DNA from: Candidatus Obscuribacterales bacterium
Lineage (GTDB): Bacteria; Cyanobacteriota; Vampirovibrionia; Obscuribacterales; Obscuribacteraceae
Assembly (NCBI GenBank): GCA_031292355.1
Contig: JARLHI010000042.1
Coordinates: 1 to 64,000 of the forward strand
Reading direction: 5' to 3'
DNA length: 64,000 nt
Below, one piece after another: positions 19,215-28,255 of this stretch; position 1 is the stretch's first letter; the number at the start of each line of letters is the position of its first letter. Made by a program: the position numbers and the translations under genes. The notes under the pieces were generated by a model. It worked only from the letters and a program-made list of their open reading frames with translations, did no database searches and was not told the origin of the DNA.

Positions 19215-20780
19215 ATGGCATTAAGAAGCGCCCAAACAATCCAGTCCATCAATCCTGCCAACAAACAAGGCATCGGCGATATGCCGATAATGTCAGGCGA
19301 GCAGGTGGAAGAAGCGGTCGCTCTTTCTGCAAAAGCATTTGAAAGCTGGCAGCTCACAAATTACGCAGAGCGCGCTCAAAAACTTCTCGATTTTCGCAAA
19401 GTCATACAAAAACGTGGCGATGAAATTGCCTCATTGATCACGCAAGAAGTCGGTAAACCAATTGTCGAAAGCTACCTTGCTGAACTCAATGGACCACTCG
19501 ATAGCTGCGTTTATTTGGCAGAAAATGCGGAAAAGATTCTCAAAGATCAATCAATTCAATTTACAAATCCTCTCATGTCGTCCAAACAGGGCATCATCAC
19601 TTTCGAACCACTGGGAGTGATCGGTGTTATCGCACCTTGGAATTTTCCTTTCTCAATTCCCACCATGGCGATATTGTCGGCAGTAATGACGGGCAACACA
19701 GTTGTTCTCAAGCCTTCAGAAAAATCCTCATTAATCGGCCTAAAAATCGGCGAACTCTTTGAAGAAGCTGGTTTTCCCAAGGGTGTAGTGACAGTAGTAA
19801 CAGGCGATGCGAGCACGGGCGAAGCTTTGACTAAATGCCGTCTGGCCAAAATCATATTCACAGGTTCAGTAGAAGGTGGCATCAAAGTGATGACACAAGC
19901 TGCACCAAATTTAATACCAGTTTGTCTCGAGCTTGGTGGCAAGGATGCAGCTATCGTTCTACCAGACGCGCCGCCAGACTTTACAGCAAGAGGGCTCGTC
20001 TGGGGGGCCTTTACCAATGCCGGTCAAGCATGCGCCTCCTTTGAAAGAATCTACATCGTCAAAGGAAAAAACACAGACAAATTACTGGAGCGAATTCATC
20101 ACTACACACAGATTTTGAGAATGGGACAACCGGAAGATCAAAGCACCGAAATCGGCCCTGTCGTTGATGAATCACAGCTTCTCAAAATCGTCGCTCAGGT
20201 CGAACAGGCGAAATCAATGGGTGCCCACGTCATCTGTGGTGGCAAACGACGCGACGATCTTGGCGGATATTTTTTCGAACCGACGGTTCTCACCGGTGTC
20301 AATCACACGATGGACGTGATGATGAAAGAAACCTTTGGACCGGTGATGCCCATTATGCTCGTCGACAGTGAAGACGATGCAGTGGCTCTGGCCAACGACA
20401 GTCAGTACGGTTTGACGGCGTCTGTCTGGACTCCAGACCTTACCAGAGCAGAAGCAGTGGCACGCGACTTAAACGTTGGTACAGTCTTTTTCAACGATGG
20501 TCTTTTCTCCCATGCCAATCCGCAGGCGCCATGGGGTGGTCTTAAACAAAGTGGATTTGGACGGAGTCACTCACACTTCGGTTTGATTGATCTGGTCAAC
20601 ATCAAACACATTTGTAAGGACTCACCAGCGGGCTCTTCGCGATTCTGGTGGTATCCCTACGGGCCAACCAGAGCCAAGACTGTGCAAGGCGGCATCAAGT
20701 ATCTGCACGGCGCAACGCTTGGCACAAGAATCAGTGGCTTGATCGATTTCCTGGGCGGCTTGTTGAAGAAAGCAGATTAA
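19215..20780 (+). CDS. NAD(P)-dependent aldehyde dehydrogenase
   Basis: A 521-residue aldehyde dehydrogenase superfamily member that oxidises an aldehyde to the acid. It has PWNFPFSIP with Asn143, the general base Glu239 in LELGGKDAA, and the nucleophile Cys273 in NAGQACASFERIY. The substrate cannot be read from the sequence; it looks like a general or long-chain type. A C-terminal extension after KQSGFGRSHS contains hydrophobic segments (for example the Gly/Ile/Leu-rich end from about 490) that may touch the membrane. The upstream Shine-Dalgarno is weak. Its last four bases overlap the stop of the convergent pseudo-receiver gene. Confidence 0.9.
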   Translation: MALRSAQTIQSINPANKQGIGDMPIMSGEQVEEAVALSAKAFESWQLTNYAERAQKLLDFRKVIQKRGDEIASLITQEVGKPIVESYLAELNGPLDSCVYLAENAEKILKDQSIQFTNPLMSSKQGIITFEPLGVIGVIAPWNFPFSIPTMAILSAVMTGNTVVLKPSEKSSLIGLKIGELFEEAGFPKGVVTVVTGDASTGEALTKCRLAKIIFTGSVEGGIKVMTQAAPNLIPVCLELGGKDAAIVLPDAPPDFTARGLVWGAFTNAGQACASFERIYIVKGKNTDKLLERIHHYTQILRMGQPEDQSTEIGPVVDESQLLKIVAQVEQAKSMGAHVICGGKRRDDLGGYFFEPTVLTGVNHTMDVMMKETFGPVMPIMLVDSEDDAVALANDSQYGLTASVWTPDLTRAEAVARDLNVGTVFFNDGLFSHANPQAPWGGLKQSGFGRSHSHFGLIDLVNIKHICKDSPAGSSRFWWYPYGPTRAKTVQGGIKYLHGATLGTRISGLIDFLGGLLKKAD

Positions 20781-21229
20781 GCAGTAAGAGCCTGGGGTCT
20801 TGCAATCAAGACGGGGTCCGCGTGAACTTTGCGTGTGGCATCAACTACTTCGTGCTTTAGAAAATAGGAATAAAAAGTTTGTGGTTGCACAAATTTGGAG
20901 TGTCCATAAGCCTTCATAGCCTTTTCAGGATGACATTGCATTTCGTCGTCATCACTTTGATTCTCGAGAGCACAGGCACTGACATAACATCCAATCACGG
21001 GTATATGGCTAGCTGTATCGTGGCTGTTGAGCGCTCTCAAGAAGTCGCAAATATTTTCGCCATCAAGATGCATCTGACACATCACGACGTCCGGTGACTC
21101 ATTCTCCAGATATTGCAAAGCTGACAAAATGGTTTCGCACGTCGCCAATTCGTACTCACCAGTCACCGAAAAATCTCGTTCAAGCTTTTCTACGGCTTGC
21201 TGGCAATTGAATAAAGCTAGAATTTTCAT
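20777..21229 (-). CDS. receiver-like protein lacking the phosphorylation site
   Basis: About 150 residues that look like a single response-regulator receiver fold without its chemistry. The first strand (MKILALFN) lacks the acidic pair; the third strand PDVVMCQMHLDGEN has no aspartate at the usual position; and the late segment HSKFVQPQTF stands where a conserved Lys-Pro is expected. No output domain follows. I chose ATG 21229 because GAGGAG lies nine bases upstream; the longer frame to 21289 has no such site. If it is a pseudo-receiver it may act as a protein-binding module. No kinase is adjacent. Alternatively it is an unrelated alpha/beta protein. Confidence 0.5.
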   Translation of the reverse strand: MKILALFNCQQAVEKLERDFSVTGEYELATCETILSALQYLENESPDVVMCQMHLDGENICDFLRALNSHDTASHIPVIGCYVSACALENQSDDDEMQCHPEKAMKAYGHSKFVQPQTFYSYFLKHEVVDATRKVHADPVLIARPQALTA

Positions 21230-21495
21230 TTGATCGGCTCCTCTATAATCTAAGAATCGGCTCGGCTCAACCGCTCGTCGATATATCAATAGTAGGCGTA
21301 GTCAGCAATAAGAACATCCAGTCGCCGGGGGATACCGAGGGAGGGCTGAACATTAATTCGCTTGCTCGCCTAAAACCTCTTTCTCATGGGAATTTCCCCA
21401 ATGCCAACGGCGCAAGCTCCGCATAAAATCCTGAAATCAACCAAATTGCTGACGGTCGATGAACTCGAAAGACGAACTCAGACAGGATCCTATTG

Positions 21496-23409
21496 ATGTT
21501 TTTTTCAATTAGCGACAGCAACCACTTCGAAAAAGCTAAAACAGCATCAAACCCCGTGGAAATTTCGACAGAGTCGCTGGTCAAAAACGGCGAGAAATTC
21601 CTCAAGGTAGCGGCTTACGATCTGGTTGGTTCATCCATCGTTGGTGGCTATCAGTTTGCCAACAAGGCAACCGGTGAGCACCTGCCGACTTTGAACATCG
21701 TTGACCCGCACGTTTCATCTGCTGCAAGTACAGCAGGCGCGCTGGTTGGCAATACGGCCAAATTGCTGGTTTTAAGCAAGGTTTTTCATAACACTCTAGG
21801 CTCACGCACTCTCGAAGGTGCGGCCGTTGGCGCCACCTCGGGCTTACTCGCACCTGTGTCCCACGACAAAAATTACTGGCAGGAAAAAACTGCCACCACT
21901 TTCAGTACAGCCGCTTCGATGGGTGTAATGTTTGGCACAGCATCTCACCTTGCTCGAAGTTCATTCTTACCAGCGGAAAATTCACTCGCGCGAACAGTGG
22001 CAATCGGGGGACTTTCGGGATACGCTGGCGGCGTCACCGCCGCTGAAGTTGACGCTCGCTTGAAAACAGGGAAAGACGCTGACTGGCAAACAATCAATCA
22101 AAGTGGCTCGCAATATGCTGCAATGGGCATGATAGCTGGTGGAGTGCTCCATAGCTTCAATCCAGCCATAGCTCAAAATACGGTAGAACCAACAAATTTT
22201 TCCAGCAAGTTCGGTGATATTTTTTCAAGAGCCGACGCAGCTTTGGCTAAAATCAATCCGTTTTCGACGTTTGAACAGAGCGCCGGCTTAAGACCAGCAT
22301 ACGCAAATGCTAGCGATCTCAGTGCCTTCGGCAGAGCGCCTGTGGGAAAAACATCCGACTTCATTCTCTTTAGACAAGGAGAAGAGGAACAATCGCCGAC
22401 GCCAAAACGAGAAGCACGAACAGGCGGGGACTCTCGCACCGCCGAAAACGGTACGGAGAGCAAAGCCAGCCGAGCGAGAAAAGCAAAATTATATGACGTC
22501 AATAGGACACTTGATCGGTCTGACAATGACAGACTTCTCTCTCAGGCATTTTCTGAAATGAGCGGAGAGCATGAAGACGTTTTCGGTGGACTTCAATCTA
22601 AGAGGGTAAAGCCAATCGGTCGCGGCAAATATACAGCAGTCATTGAGCTGGAAGATGGTCGCTACAATGATGCCGTTTTAAAGCTCACTCGTTTTCCCAA
22701 TCAAAGCGATAATGGAATAGACCCAACCGAGTGGAATCCAGATTGGGGCACAAGAACATTTGATGCTCCACTACTGAGTCAGGTTCATTCTACTCCCACA
22801 GCAAACGGAGATACCATTTACGGGGTTATCCAGGAAAAGCTTGATGGCATGTCGGATACGGTCAAAGATGCCGAAATTCTCGATGACGCGGAGTTTGAGC
22901 GACACAGAGGTAATCCAGAGCTCGATGCGTTCATGGACGAAATTCATGACGCCGGTTACGAATTTGTTGATCCAGGCAGTCGTCAAATCGGTTTCAGCAA
23001 AATCAAGCAAAAGCTTGTGCTGGCTGATTACGCAGCCGTCGCGCCTAAAAGCGAAGCAATCAAGTACGAAAGACTCGGTCAAAGTCGAGATCTAGGAGAC
23101 GATTTAGACGCTGCCATCAATGCTTCTCACGAGCGCTTTGATGCTGAGGAAGAACGACCAATCGAAGAGCAGGAGGGTATGTCTGGCGTCGATTTCGCCT
23201 ATGAAAACCTTCTCTCAGGCAACGCCACAGACGTCGCTGAAGAAATGAATAGAACAATCGCCTCGTATATTCTTGATCAGACACCCGATCATATGACAGC
23301 CAAAGTAATTGAGTGGGAATTCGCAGACGAACTTGCAACCTCGGGCAAAACAGCAAAACAAGTCGTGGCAGAAACTAGAGCGCAACTGAAGAAAAATGGA
23401 TTGCTATAA
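21496..23409 (+). CDS. large orphan protein with a faint kinase-like C-terminal region
   Basis: 637 residues, no family recognised with certainty. The N-terminal part (about 30-235) is rich in Ala, Gly and Ser and has several mildly hydrophobic helices with glycine spacing, possibly membrane-associated. A charged linker (about 290-335) follows. From about 370 on, the order of motifs recalls a protein kinase fold: a glycine-rich turn (KPIGRGKYTAVIEL), a strand with Lys (DAVLKLTRF), a hinge-like VIQEKLDGMS, then HDAGYEFVDPGSRQIG and LVLADYAAV, where a catalytic loop and DFG would be. The expected Asn in the catalytic loop is not obvious, so it may be a pseudokinase. The last 100 residues are acidic and helical. 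The start is ATG with AGGA eight bases upstream. Confidence 0.5.
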   Translation: MFFSISDSNHFEKAKTASNPVEISTESLVKNGEKFLKVAAYDLVGSSIVGGYQFANKATGEHLPTLNIVDPHVSSAASTAGALVGNTAKLLVLSKVFHNTLGSRTLEGAAVGATSGLLAPVSHDKNYWQEKTATTFSTAASMGVMFGTASHLARSSFLPAENSLARTVAIGGLSGYAGGVTAAEVDARLKTGKDADWQTINQSGSQYAAMGMIAGGVLHSFNPAIAQNTVEPTNFSSKFGDIFSRADAALAKINPFSTFEQSAGLRPAYANASDLSAFGRAPVGKTSDFILFRQGEEEQSPTPKREARTGGDSRTAENGTESKASRARKAKLYDVNRTLDRSDNDRLLSQAFSEMSGEHEDVFGGLQSKRVKPIGRGKYTAVIELEDGRYNDAVLKLTRFPNQSDNGIDPTEWNPDWGTRTFDAPLLSQVHSTPTANGDTIYGVIQEKLDGMSDTVKDAEILDDAEFERHRGNPELDAFMDEIHDAGYEFVDPGSRQIGFSKIKQKLVLADYAAVAPKSEAIKYERLGQSRDLGDDLDAAINASHERFDAEEERPIEEQEGMSGVDFAYENLLSGNATDVAEEMNRTIASYILDQTPDHMTAKVIEWEFADELATSGKTAKQVVAETRAQLKKNGLL

Positions 23410-23451
23410 AATCCTGCGATAATAGTATGTGCGAAGATTTCTGAGAGACCT

Positions 23452-24345
23452 ATGAAAATAGCCTATTTTGACTGTCAGTTCGGCGTCGCCGGCGACATGT
23501 TATTGGGAGCAATGATTGATACCGGACTGGACAAACAATCCTGGCTCAAGGAAGTAGCAAAGGTTGCGCTACCGCACAGCAGCTATGAAATTGCTATTAA
23601 TCAAGTGCAAAGATGTACTATTGCCGCGAAAAAAGTGGATGTCATCACCGCCACCGACAAAGAACACATCAATGGCAATGTGGTCGTCACCGAACAGGCA
23701 CGGCAAATAGCCGCGGTAGCAGCTCATAGTCACATTGACAAAGACCATCTTCATCACTCTGACCATACAGATGCAGCTGAAACCGTCCATGGCCATCATC
23801 ACGATGTTAGCGTACCGGCGACTGCCATGGCTGATGTGCAAAAAGTAATTAAAGCGTCGACAATTTCTTCTAATGCCAAAGACCTGGCCTTGAGAATAGT
23901 CTCACGGCTGGGGCGCAGCGAGACACTAGTGCATGGCATGTCATCAGAAGCGATTTATTTTCACGAGGTGGGAGCAGTAGACGCTATCGTCGACATCACT
24001 GGATTTGCCATCGCTTACGATATGCTAGGTATCGAGCGCAGCTACGTCTCTGCAGTTCCTCTCGGTAGCGGACACGTGCAAACAGCCTCCGGTCTTTTCC
24101 CTGTGCCAGCACCGGCGGTTGTTTATTTACTAGCTGAAATAAAAGCACCAACGCTCCCGTCCGATATCAATTACGAGTGTGTCACCCCTACTGGCGCAGC
24201 CATTCTGGCAGAACTTTGCCAGCACTGGGGAGTGATGCCCACTTTTGAAGCTGTGCATAGTATCGGTTATGGTGCCGGAACAAGAAACACAAAAAAATGG
24301 CCAAACGTTTGTAGAGTGATGCTCGGCACGGCAGCGGCTGTTTAA
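23452..24345 (+). CDS. LarC N-terminal domain protein (LarC1-like, nickel insertion)
   Basis: 297 residues matching the first domain of LarC, the nickel insertase that completes the nickel-pincer nucleotide cofactor of lactate racemase-type enzymes. Family marks are FDCQFGVAGDMLLGA, YFHEVGAVDAIVDITGF, VPLGSGHVQTASGLFPVPAP, YECVTPTGAAI and GYGAGTRNTKKWPNVCR. A His-rich loop at 92-117 (ten His in 26 residues) probably binds metal. Full LarC is about 400 residues; the C-terminal LarC2 domain is absent and the gene ends close to the domain boundary, followed at once by the convergent cysteine desulfurase. LarA, LarB and LarE are not in the window. Confidence 0.85.
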   Translation: MKIAYFDCQFGVAGDMLLGAMIDTGLDKQSWLKEVAKVALPHSSYEIAINQVQRCTIAAKKVDVITATDKEHINGNVVVTEQARQIAAVAAHSHIDKDHLHHSDHTDAAETVHGHHHDVSVPATAMADVQKVIKASTISSNAKDLALRIVSRLGRSETLVHGMSSEAIYFHEVGAVDAIVDITGFAIAYDMLGIERSYVSAVPLGSGHVQTASGLFPVPAPAVVYLLAEIKAPTLPSDINYECVTPTGAAILAELCQHWGVMPTFEAVHSIGYGAGTRNTKKWPNVCRVMLGTAAAV

Positions 24346-25514
24346 GTCAGCGTTAGGGCCGCCTGCGCTTTGCCGGAAACCTTAGCAAATACTTGAAGTA
24401 AAATCTGAGCGGCCTCACGACATTGTTCTTCATCGTTGAAACGCCCGACAGAAATTCGCACCGACCCCATTGCCTGTTCCTTGCTCAAGCCAATTGCTTT
24501 GAGTACTTGCGAAGCTTCGATAATCCCCTTATGACAAGCGGATCCACTCGAAATTTGCACACCTTTGAGATCGGCGCGCAAGACTAGCGCTTCGCCTTCG
24601 ACACCAGGCAAACAATAGCTCAAGTGGCCAGGCAAACGATCTTCCAGACTTGAGGGACCTGTTACCATCAGTCTTTCGCATTGTCGCAGTTGATCAGCGA
24701 TTATTTGTTGACAGCGTCTCAAGTGAAGCAGATTTTCTGCTTCCTCTCTCTTTGCCAGTTCAGCAGCAGCACCAACAGCCACGATATTTGCCAAACTTTC
24801 TGTGCCGGGCATCACTCCCATTTCTTGCCCACCGCCAAAAACTATGGGCATGACATTAGCCAGACGTTTTAGATATATAACACCGCATCCTTTCGGGGCA
24901 TAGAATTTATGACCAGACAAAGACAGCGACGAGATGCTCAATTGAGATAGATCGATCGGTATCTTTCCGGCTACCTGAATAGCATCGGTGTGCATAAAGA
25001 TTTCGCGCGCGCAGACATTGTCTGCGATCTCTTGAACAGGTTGCAGCGTACCGATTTCGTTGTTAGCCCACATCACAGAAACGATGCTAGTTTCTGCAGT
25101 CATAGCTCTTTCAAAATCACTGAAACTAACCTGACCTTTTTTATCAACCGGCAAGTACGTGACTTTCCAGCCACTTGATTCGAGAAACTGGGAAGGACCG
25201 AGCACTGCTGGATGTTCAACGGCAGTGGTAATGAGGTGGCGACCGTGCCCATTTGCTTCAGCAAAACGCGCACGCCCAAGAAGGGCGATATTGTTGCTCA
25301 TCGTGCCACCAGAGGTAAAATAAATCTCTTCCGGCAAACAATTGAGCAAGCCAGCTACCTGCTCTCTAGATTTTTTAATTGCCTTGGCGGCTCGACGACC
25401 GGCGCCATGAATGGACGAAGGATTGCCCCAGTGGTCAGTCAAATAAGGCAGCATTGCCTCCAAGACTTCGGTCCTGACCTGAGTTGTGGCGCTATTGTCG
25501 AGATAGATAGGCAT
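24342..25514 (-). CDS. cysteine desulfurase (NifS/IscS family)
   Basis: A 390-residue class V PLP enzyme that removes sulfur from cysteine for Fe-S clusters or thiolated tRNA. Marks are IYLDNSATT at the start, HWGNPSSIHGAG, the histidine in TAVEHPAVL, ANNEIGTLQPV, the PLP lysine in LSGHKFYAPKGCG, and the persulfide cysteine in ISSGSACHKG. No IscU or SufE partner is adjacent, and it is not clear which pathway it serves. Its stop overlaps the larC1-like gene by four bases (convergent), and its ATG lies six bases from the putative start of the divergent permease. No Shine-Dalgarno is seen. Confidence 0.93.
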   Translation of the reverse strand: MPIYLDNSATTQVRTEVLEAMLPYLTDHWGNPSSIHGAGRRAAKAIKKSREQVAGLLNCLPEEIYFTSGGTMSNNIALLGRARFAEANGHGRHLITTAVEHPAVLGPSQFLESSGWKVTYLPVDKKGQVSFSDFERAMTAETSIVSVMWANNEIGTLQPVQEIADNVCAREIFMHTDAIQVAGKIPIDLSQLSISSLSLSGHKFYAPKGCGVIYLKRLANVMPIVFGGGQEMGVMPGTESLANIVAVGAAAELAKREEAENLLHLRRCQQIIADQLRQCERLMVTGPSSLEDRLPGHLSYCLPGVEGEALVLRADLKGVQISSGSACHKGIIEASQVLKAIGLSKEQAMGSVRISVGRFNDEEQCREAAQILLQVFAKVSGKAQAALTLT

Positions 25515-25520
25515 GGCTAA

Positions 25521-26573
25521 ATGTTATCACGCACAACAACAGTGCACAGTGTCTTCTATACTAATCGCAATATGTTGATGATGCGATTGATAATTTTATT
25601 GGCAATATTGATTGGTATCACCGTTTGCAGCATCTGCATCGGCGATATTTCGATCAGTCCTATGCAAGCGTGGCAAATACTCTTCAACAGTCATGCGGAT
25701 ATAACAAATAATCCAGCGGTCAAAGATATCCTATTCGATATTCGCCTGCCTCGGCTGCTCGTCGCTTTCGTCGTCGGCACAAACTTAGCGGTTTCCGGCT
25801 ATGTCCTGCAGAATATTTCGCGCAATTCGCTTGCCGATCCGTTTCTTTCTGGTGTATCCAGCGGTGCAGCATTATTTATTGCGCTCGGCTTGATTTTCGG
25901 TCTGGATTTAATTTTCATTGCACCACTTGCTTTTGTTGGCGGCTTGCTAGCAAGCCTGATTGCTGCCAGCTTAGCCCGCGACGCCATCGGACTGTCCACC
26001 GCTCGACTATTGCTTGCTGGTGTCGGTCTCTCAGCAATATCTGGAGCCGTGGTGACACTGATGCTCACAGTCAATCCCAGTCTTGGTCAGAGCCAGGGCA
26101 TCTTATTCTGGCTCTCTGGCAGTATCGCTGGTCGCTCCTATCAGGAATTTTATTGTGTCCTGGGTAGTACCATTGTTGGTCTGTCGGCAGCACTTCTACT
26201 CAGTAAACAGATGCGACTGCTCTCGCTTGGTCCCAATACGGCTCAGGCTCTTGGGCTTGATGTCAGTCGCGTACAGTGGGCATTGCTGGCAATTGCAGTT
26301 TTGCTTTGCGCGACTGCGGTTTGCGTCAGCGGCTTAGTGGGATTTGTCGGTTTGATCGCTCCACATATGGCACGGAGGCTTTTTGGTAATGACGAACGCT
26401 TGCACATAATCTGCAGCGCTATGCTTGGAGCCAGCCTGGTTCTAGCAAGCGATCTCGCGGCACGAACTCTAATGGGAGGGCAGGAGTTGCCACTGGGCAC
26501 TCTTCTTGCCATAGTCGGTGGTCCATTTTTTCTCTGGTTGATTTACAAACAAAAAGAAAGCAGTCGAAAATGA
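25521..26573 (+). CDS. FecCD/BtuC-type ABC transporter permease
   Basis: A 350-residue permease of the iron-siderophore/cobalamin/heme importer family, with about ten membrane helices. Family marks are DIRLPRLLVAFVVGTNLAVSG, RNSLADPFLSGVSSGAALF and GFVGLIAPHMARRLFG followed by RTLMGGQELPLG. The first 17 residues of the long frame are polar; ATG 25572 gives a more usual N-terminus but has no ribosome site, while ATG 25521 has TAGG nine bases upstream. It overlaps the ATPase gene by four bases. No substrate-binding protein or outer-membrane receptor gene is in the window, so the substrate is open. Confidence 0.9.
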   Translation: MLSRTTTVHSVFYTNRNMLMMRLIILLAILIGITVCSICIGDISISPMQAWQILFNSHADITNNPAVKDILFDIRLPRLLVAFVVGTNLAVSGYVLQNISRNSLADPFLSGVSSGAALFIALGLIFGLDLIFIAPLAFVGGLLASLIAASLARDAIGLSTARLLLAGVGLSAISGAVVTLMLTVNPSLGQSQGILFWLSGSIAGRSYQEFYCVLGSTIVGLSAALLLSKQMRLLSLGPNTAQALGLDVSRVQWALLAIAVLLCATAVCVSGLVGFVGLIAPHMARRLFGNDERLHIICSAMLGASLVLASDLAARTLMGGQELPLGTLLAIVGGPFFLWLIYKQKESSRK

Positions 26574-27382
26574 CAGCATTAATACAAAAAACAATGCTCT
26601 CCACCCATGATCTTGCGATTGGCTTTGCTTCAGGCATTGTCGCGAATGATATCAGTCTCAGTGTAGAAGCCGGGGAGATACTGGTTATCGCCGGTCCAAA
26701 CGGTGTAGGCAAATCGACGCTCAGTAAAACAATTGCACGATTAATCGAACCACTTGCTGGCGAAGTCAAAATTGACGGCATCAACATCAAACAGCTAAGC
26801 ACGCAAGCATTCGCTCAAAAAGTCGCCTACGTCAGTCAAATTCCAGACGCGACCTCGACGCTCACGGTAACGCAACTGGTAATGCTGGGAAGAAATCCGC
26901 ACCAAAAATGGTGGCAGTGGCAGGGCAGCGAAAATGACCAGCGCATCGTAGACTCTATCCTTACATCAACGGCCCTCAGCGATCTCAAAGATAAATCAAT
27001 GGACCATCTGTCCGGTGGCGAAAGGCAAAGAGTTTACCTGGCAGTAGCTCTTGCCCAGCAGCCATCTTTTTTGATTCTGGATGAACCAACCGCGTTTCTT
27101 GATTTCAAGCATCAACTCGAATTGATTGATTTACTAAAAAGGCTAAGTGCTCAGGGCATTGGCATCATCATGGTTTTGCACGATCTTAATTTGACCAAAC
27201 GGTTGGCTTCAAAAGTGCTTTTGATGCAAAAAAACGAGAATGCGCCAGGCACTATAAAAGCACTTGGCGCACCAGATAAAGTTCTGTCGACGAACATTCT
27301 GCAAGAAGTTTTCAACGTCACCATCAGCTCTGCTACTGACGCGACGAGCGGTCGCGAATTTATTTTCTTCGATTCGCTCTAA
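26570..27382 (+). CDS. FecE/BtuD-type ABC transporter ATP-binding protein
   Basis: A 270-residue ATPase partner of the preceding permease. It has Walker A GPNGVGKST, a Q-loop region with YVSQIPDATSTLTV, signature LSGGERQRV, Walker B FLILDEPTAFLD and the switch histidine in MVLHDLNLTK. It powers import of a metal chelate, heme, cobalamin or a similar substrate. Its start overlaps the permease stop (ATGA). The gene ends ten bases from the convergent Gly/Tyr-rich gene; no terminator is visible between them. Confidence 0.93.
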   Translation: MTALIQKTMLSTHDLAIGFASGIVANDISLSVEAGEILVIAGPNGVGKSTLSKTIARLIEPLAGEVKIDGINIKQLSTQAFAQKVAYVSQIPDATSTLTVTQLVMLGRNPHQKWWQWQGSENDQRIVDSILTSTALSDLKDKSMDHLSGGERQRVYLAVALAQQPSFLILDEPTAFLDFKHQLELIDLLKRLSAQGIGIIMVLHDLNLTKRLASKVLLMQKNENAPGTIKALGAPDKVLSTNILQEVFNVTISSATDATSGREFIFFDSL

Positions 27383-27392
27383 CTATAAGAAT

Positions 27393-28148
27393 CTAATTGT
27401 AACTGTAGTAGTCAGAGTCATAGTCGGCATTGGAAGCATATGTTTGGTACCCAGGATTATAAATCGCAGCCTGCCTTTGTCGCAGCATCGCCATATATCT
27501 CTGTTGTTGATACATCTGCATCGGTGACTCGTGTCGATAATGATAAGGCTCAGGATTATTCCATGCCATCATTCGCGGTGGCGCCATGTACTCTGGCGGG
27601 TATGTGTTTCCGCCAGTAAGTGCGCCGCCTATCAGGCTGCCAGCAAGAAAACCAAGTGCCCCACCGGGTCCACCATGTCGGTACCCACCGCGATGCTGCA
27701 TCATTTCCATACCGATAATTCCACCGATACCTGCACCAGCCATTTGCATCGGGTTGATTCCATAATACCTTTGCTGTGGTGGATATTCATATCCCATTTG
27801 ATTGCGCTGTGAAAGTTGCTGCTGGAGATAATAATTTTGTCTTTCGAGCTCCGCTATGCGAGCCGCACTGCCGGTGTAATTATCACCATATTCTCTGGCA
27901 CCCGGACTAAGGCGATTGTCAAGACTTCGTTCATCCATTCGGTCTATGCGACTTATCTGGCGCTGGCTGTTTGGATTATCGCCTAGGTAGATATCACCAT
28001 TGATGGTGACGCATTCAGGTGTGCTCCTGGTGATTACTCTGCCAGTTTGACGATCTGTGTAAACTTGATCATGCGTTATACCACCGCGGCGACATTCAAC
28101 CGAGTTTTGCCCTGGGTTGTCGACCGGATAGTTCCCCTCGTATGCCAT
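27393..28148 (-). CDS. Gly/Tyr/Met-rich protein with glycine-zipper-like segment
   Basis: 251 residues, family unknown. The polar N-terminal half (1-95) contains VTINGDIYLGDN. A short coiled-coil-like stretch follows (IAELERQNYYLQQQL, about 103-117). The centre has two Gly/Ala-rich hydrophobic segments (MAGAGIGGIIGMEMM and GGALGFLAGSLIGGALTGG, about 143-188) like glycine-zipper membrane segments. The end is rich in Tyr, Met, Gln and Pro. No signal peptide is visible. GGAG lies seven bases before the ATG, which supports translation. The role is unknown; a membrane-associated structural protein is one possibility. Confidence 0.6.
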   Translation of the reverse strand: MAYEGNYPVDNPGQNSVECRRGGITHDQVYTDRQTGRVITRSTPECVTINGDIYLGDNPNSQRQISRIDRMDERSLDNRLSPGAREYGDNYTGSAARIAELERQNYYLQQQLSQRNQMGYEYPPQQRYYGINPMQMAGAGIGGIIGMEMMQHRGGYRHGGPGGALGFLAGSLIGGALTGGNTYPPEYMAPPRMMAWNNPEPYHYRHESPMQMYQQQRYMAMLRQRQAAIYNPGYQTYASNADYDSDYYSYN

Positions 28149-28255
28149 GACCTGTCTCCAGCGAAGTTGAATTTACACACCTATTAATATTGCTGGCGCG
28201 CACTCAAGTCAATGGGAGGATTCCCACACGAGACGCAGAACCCGCCTGATATCAA

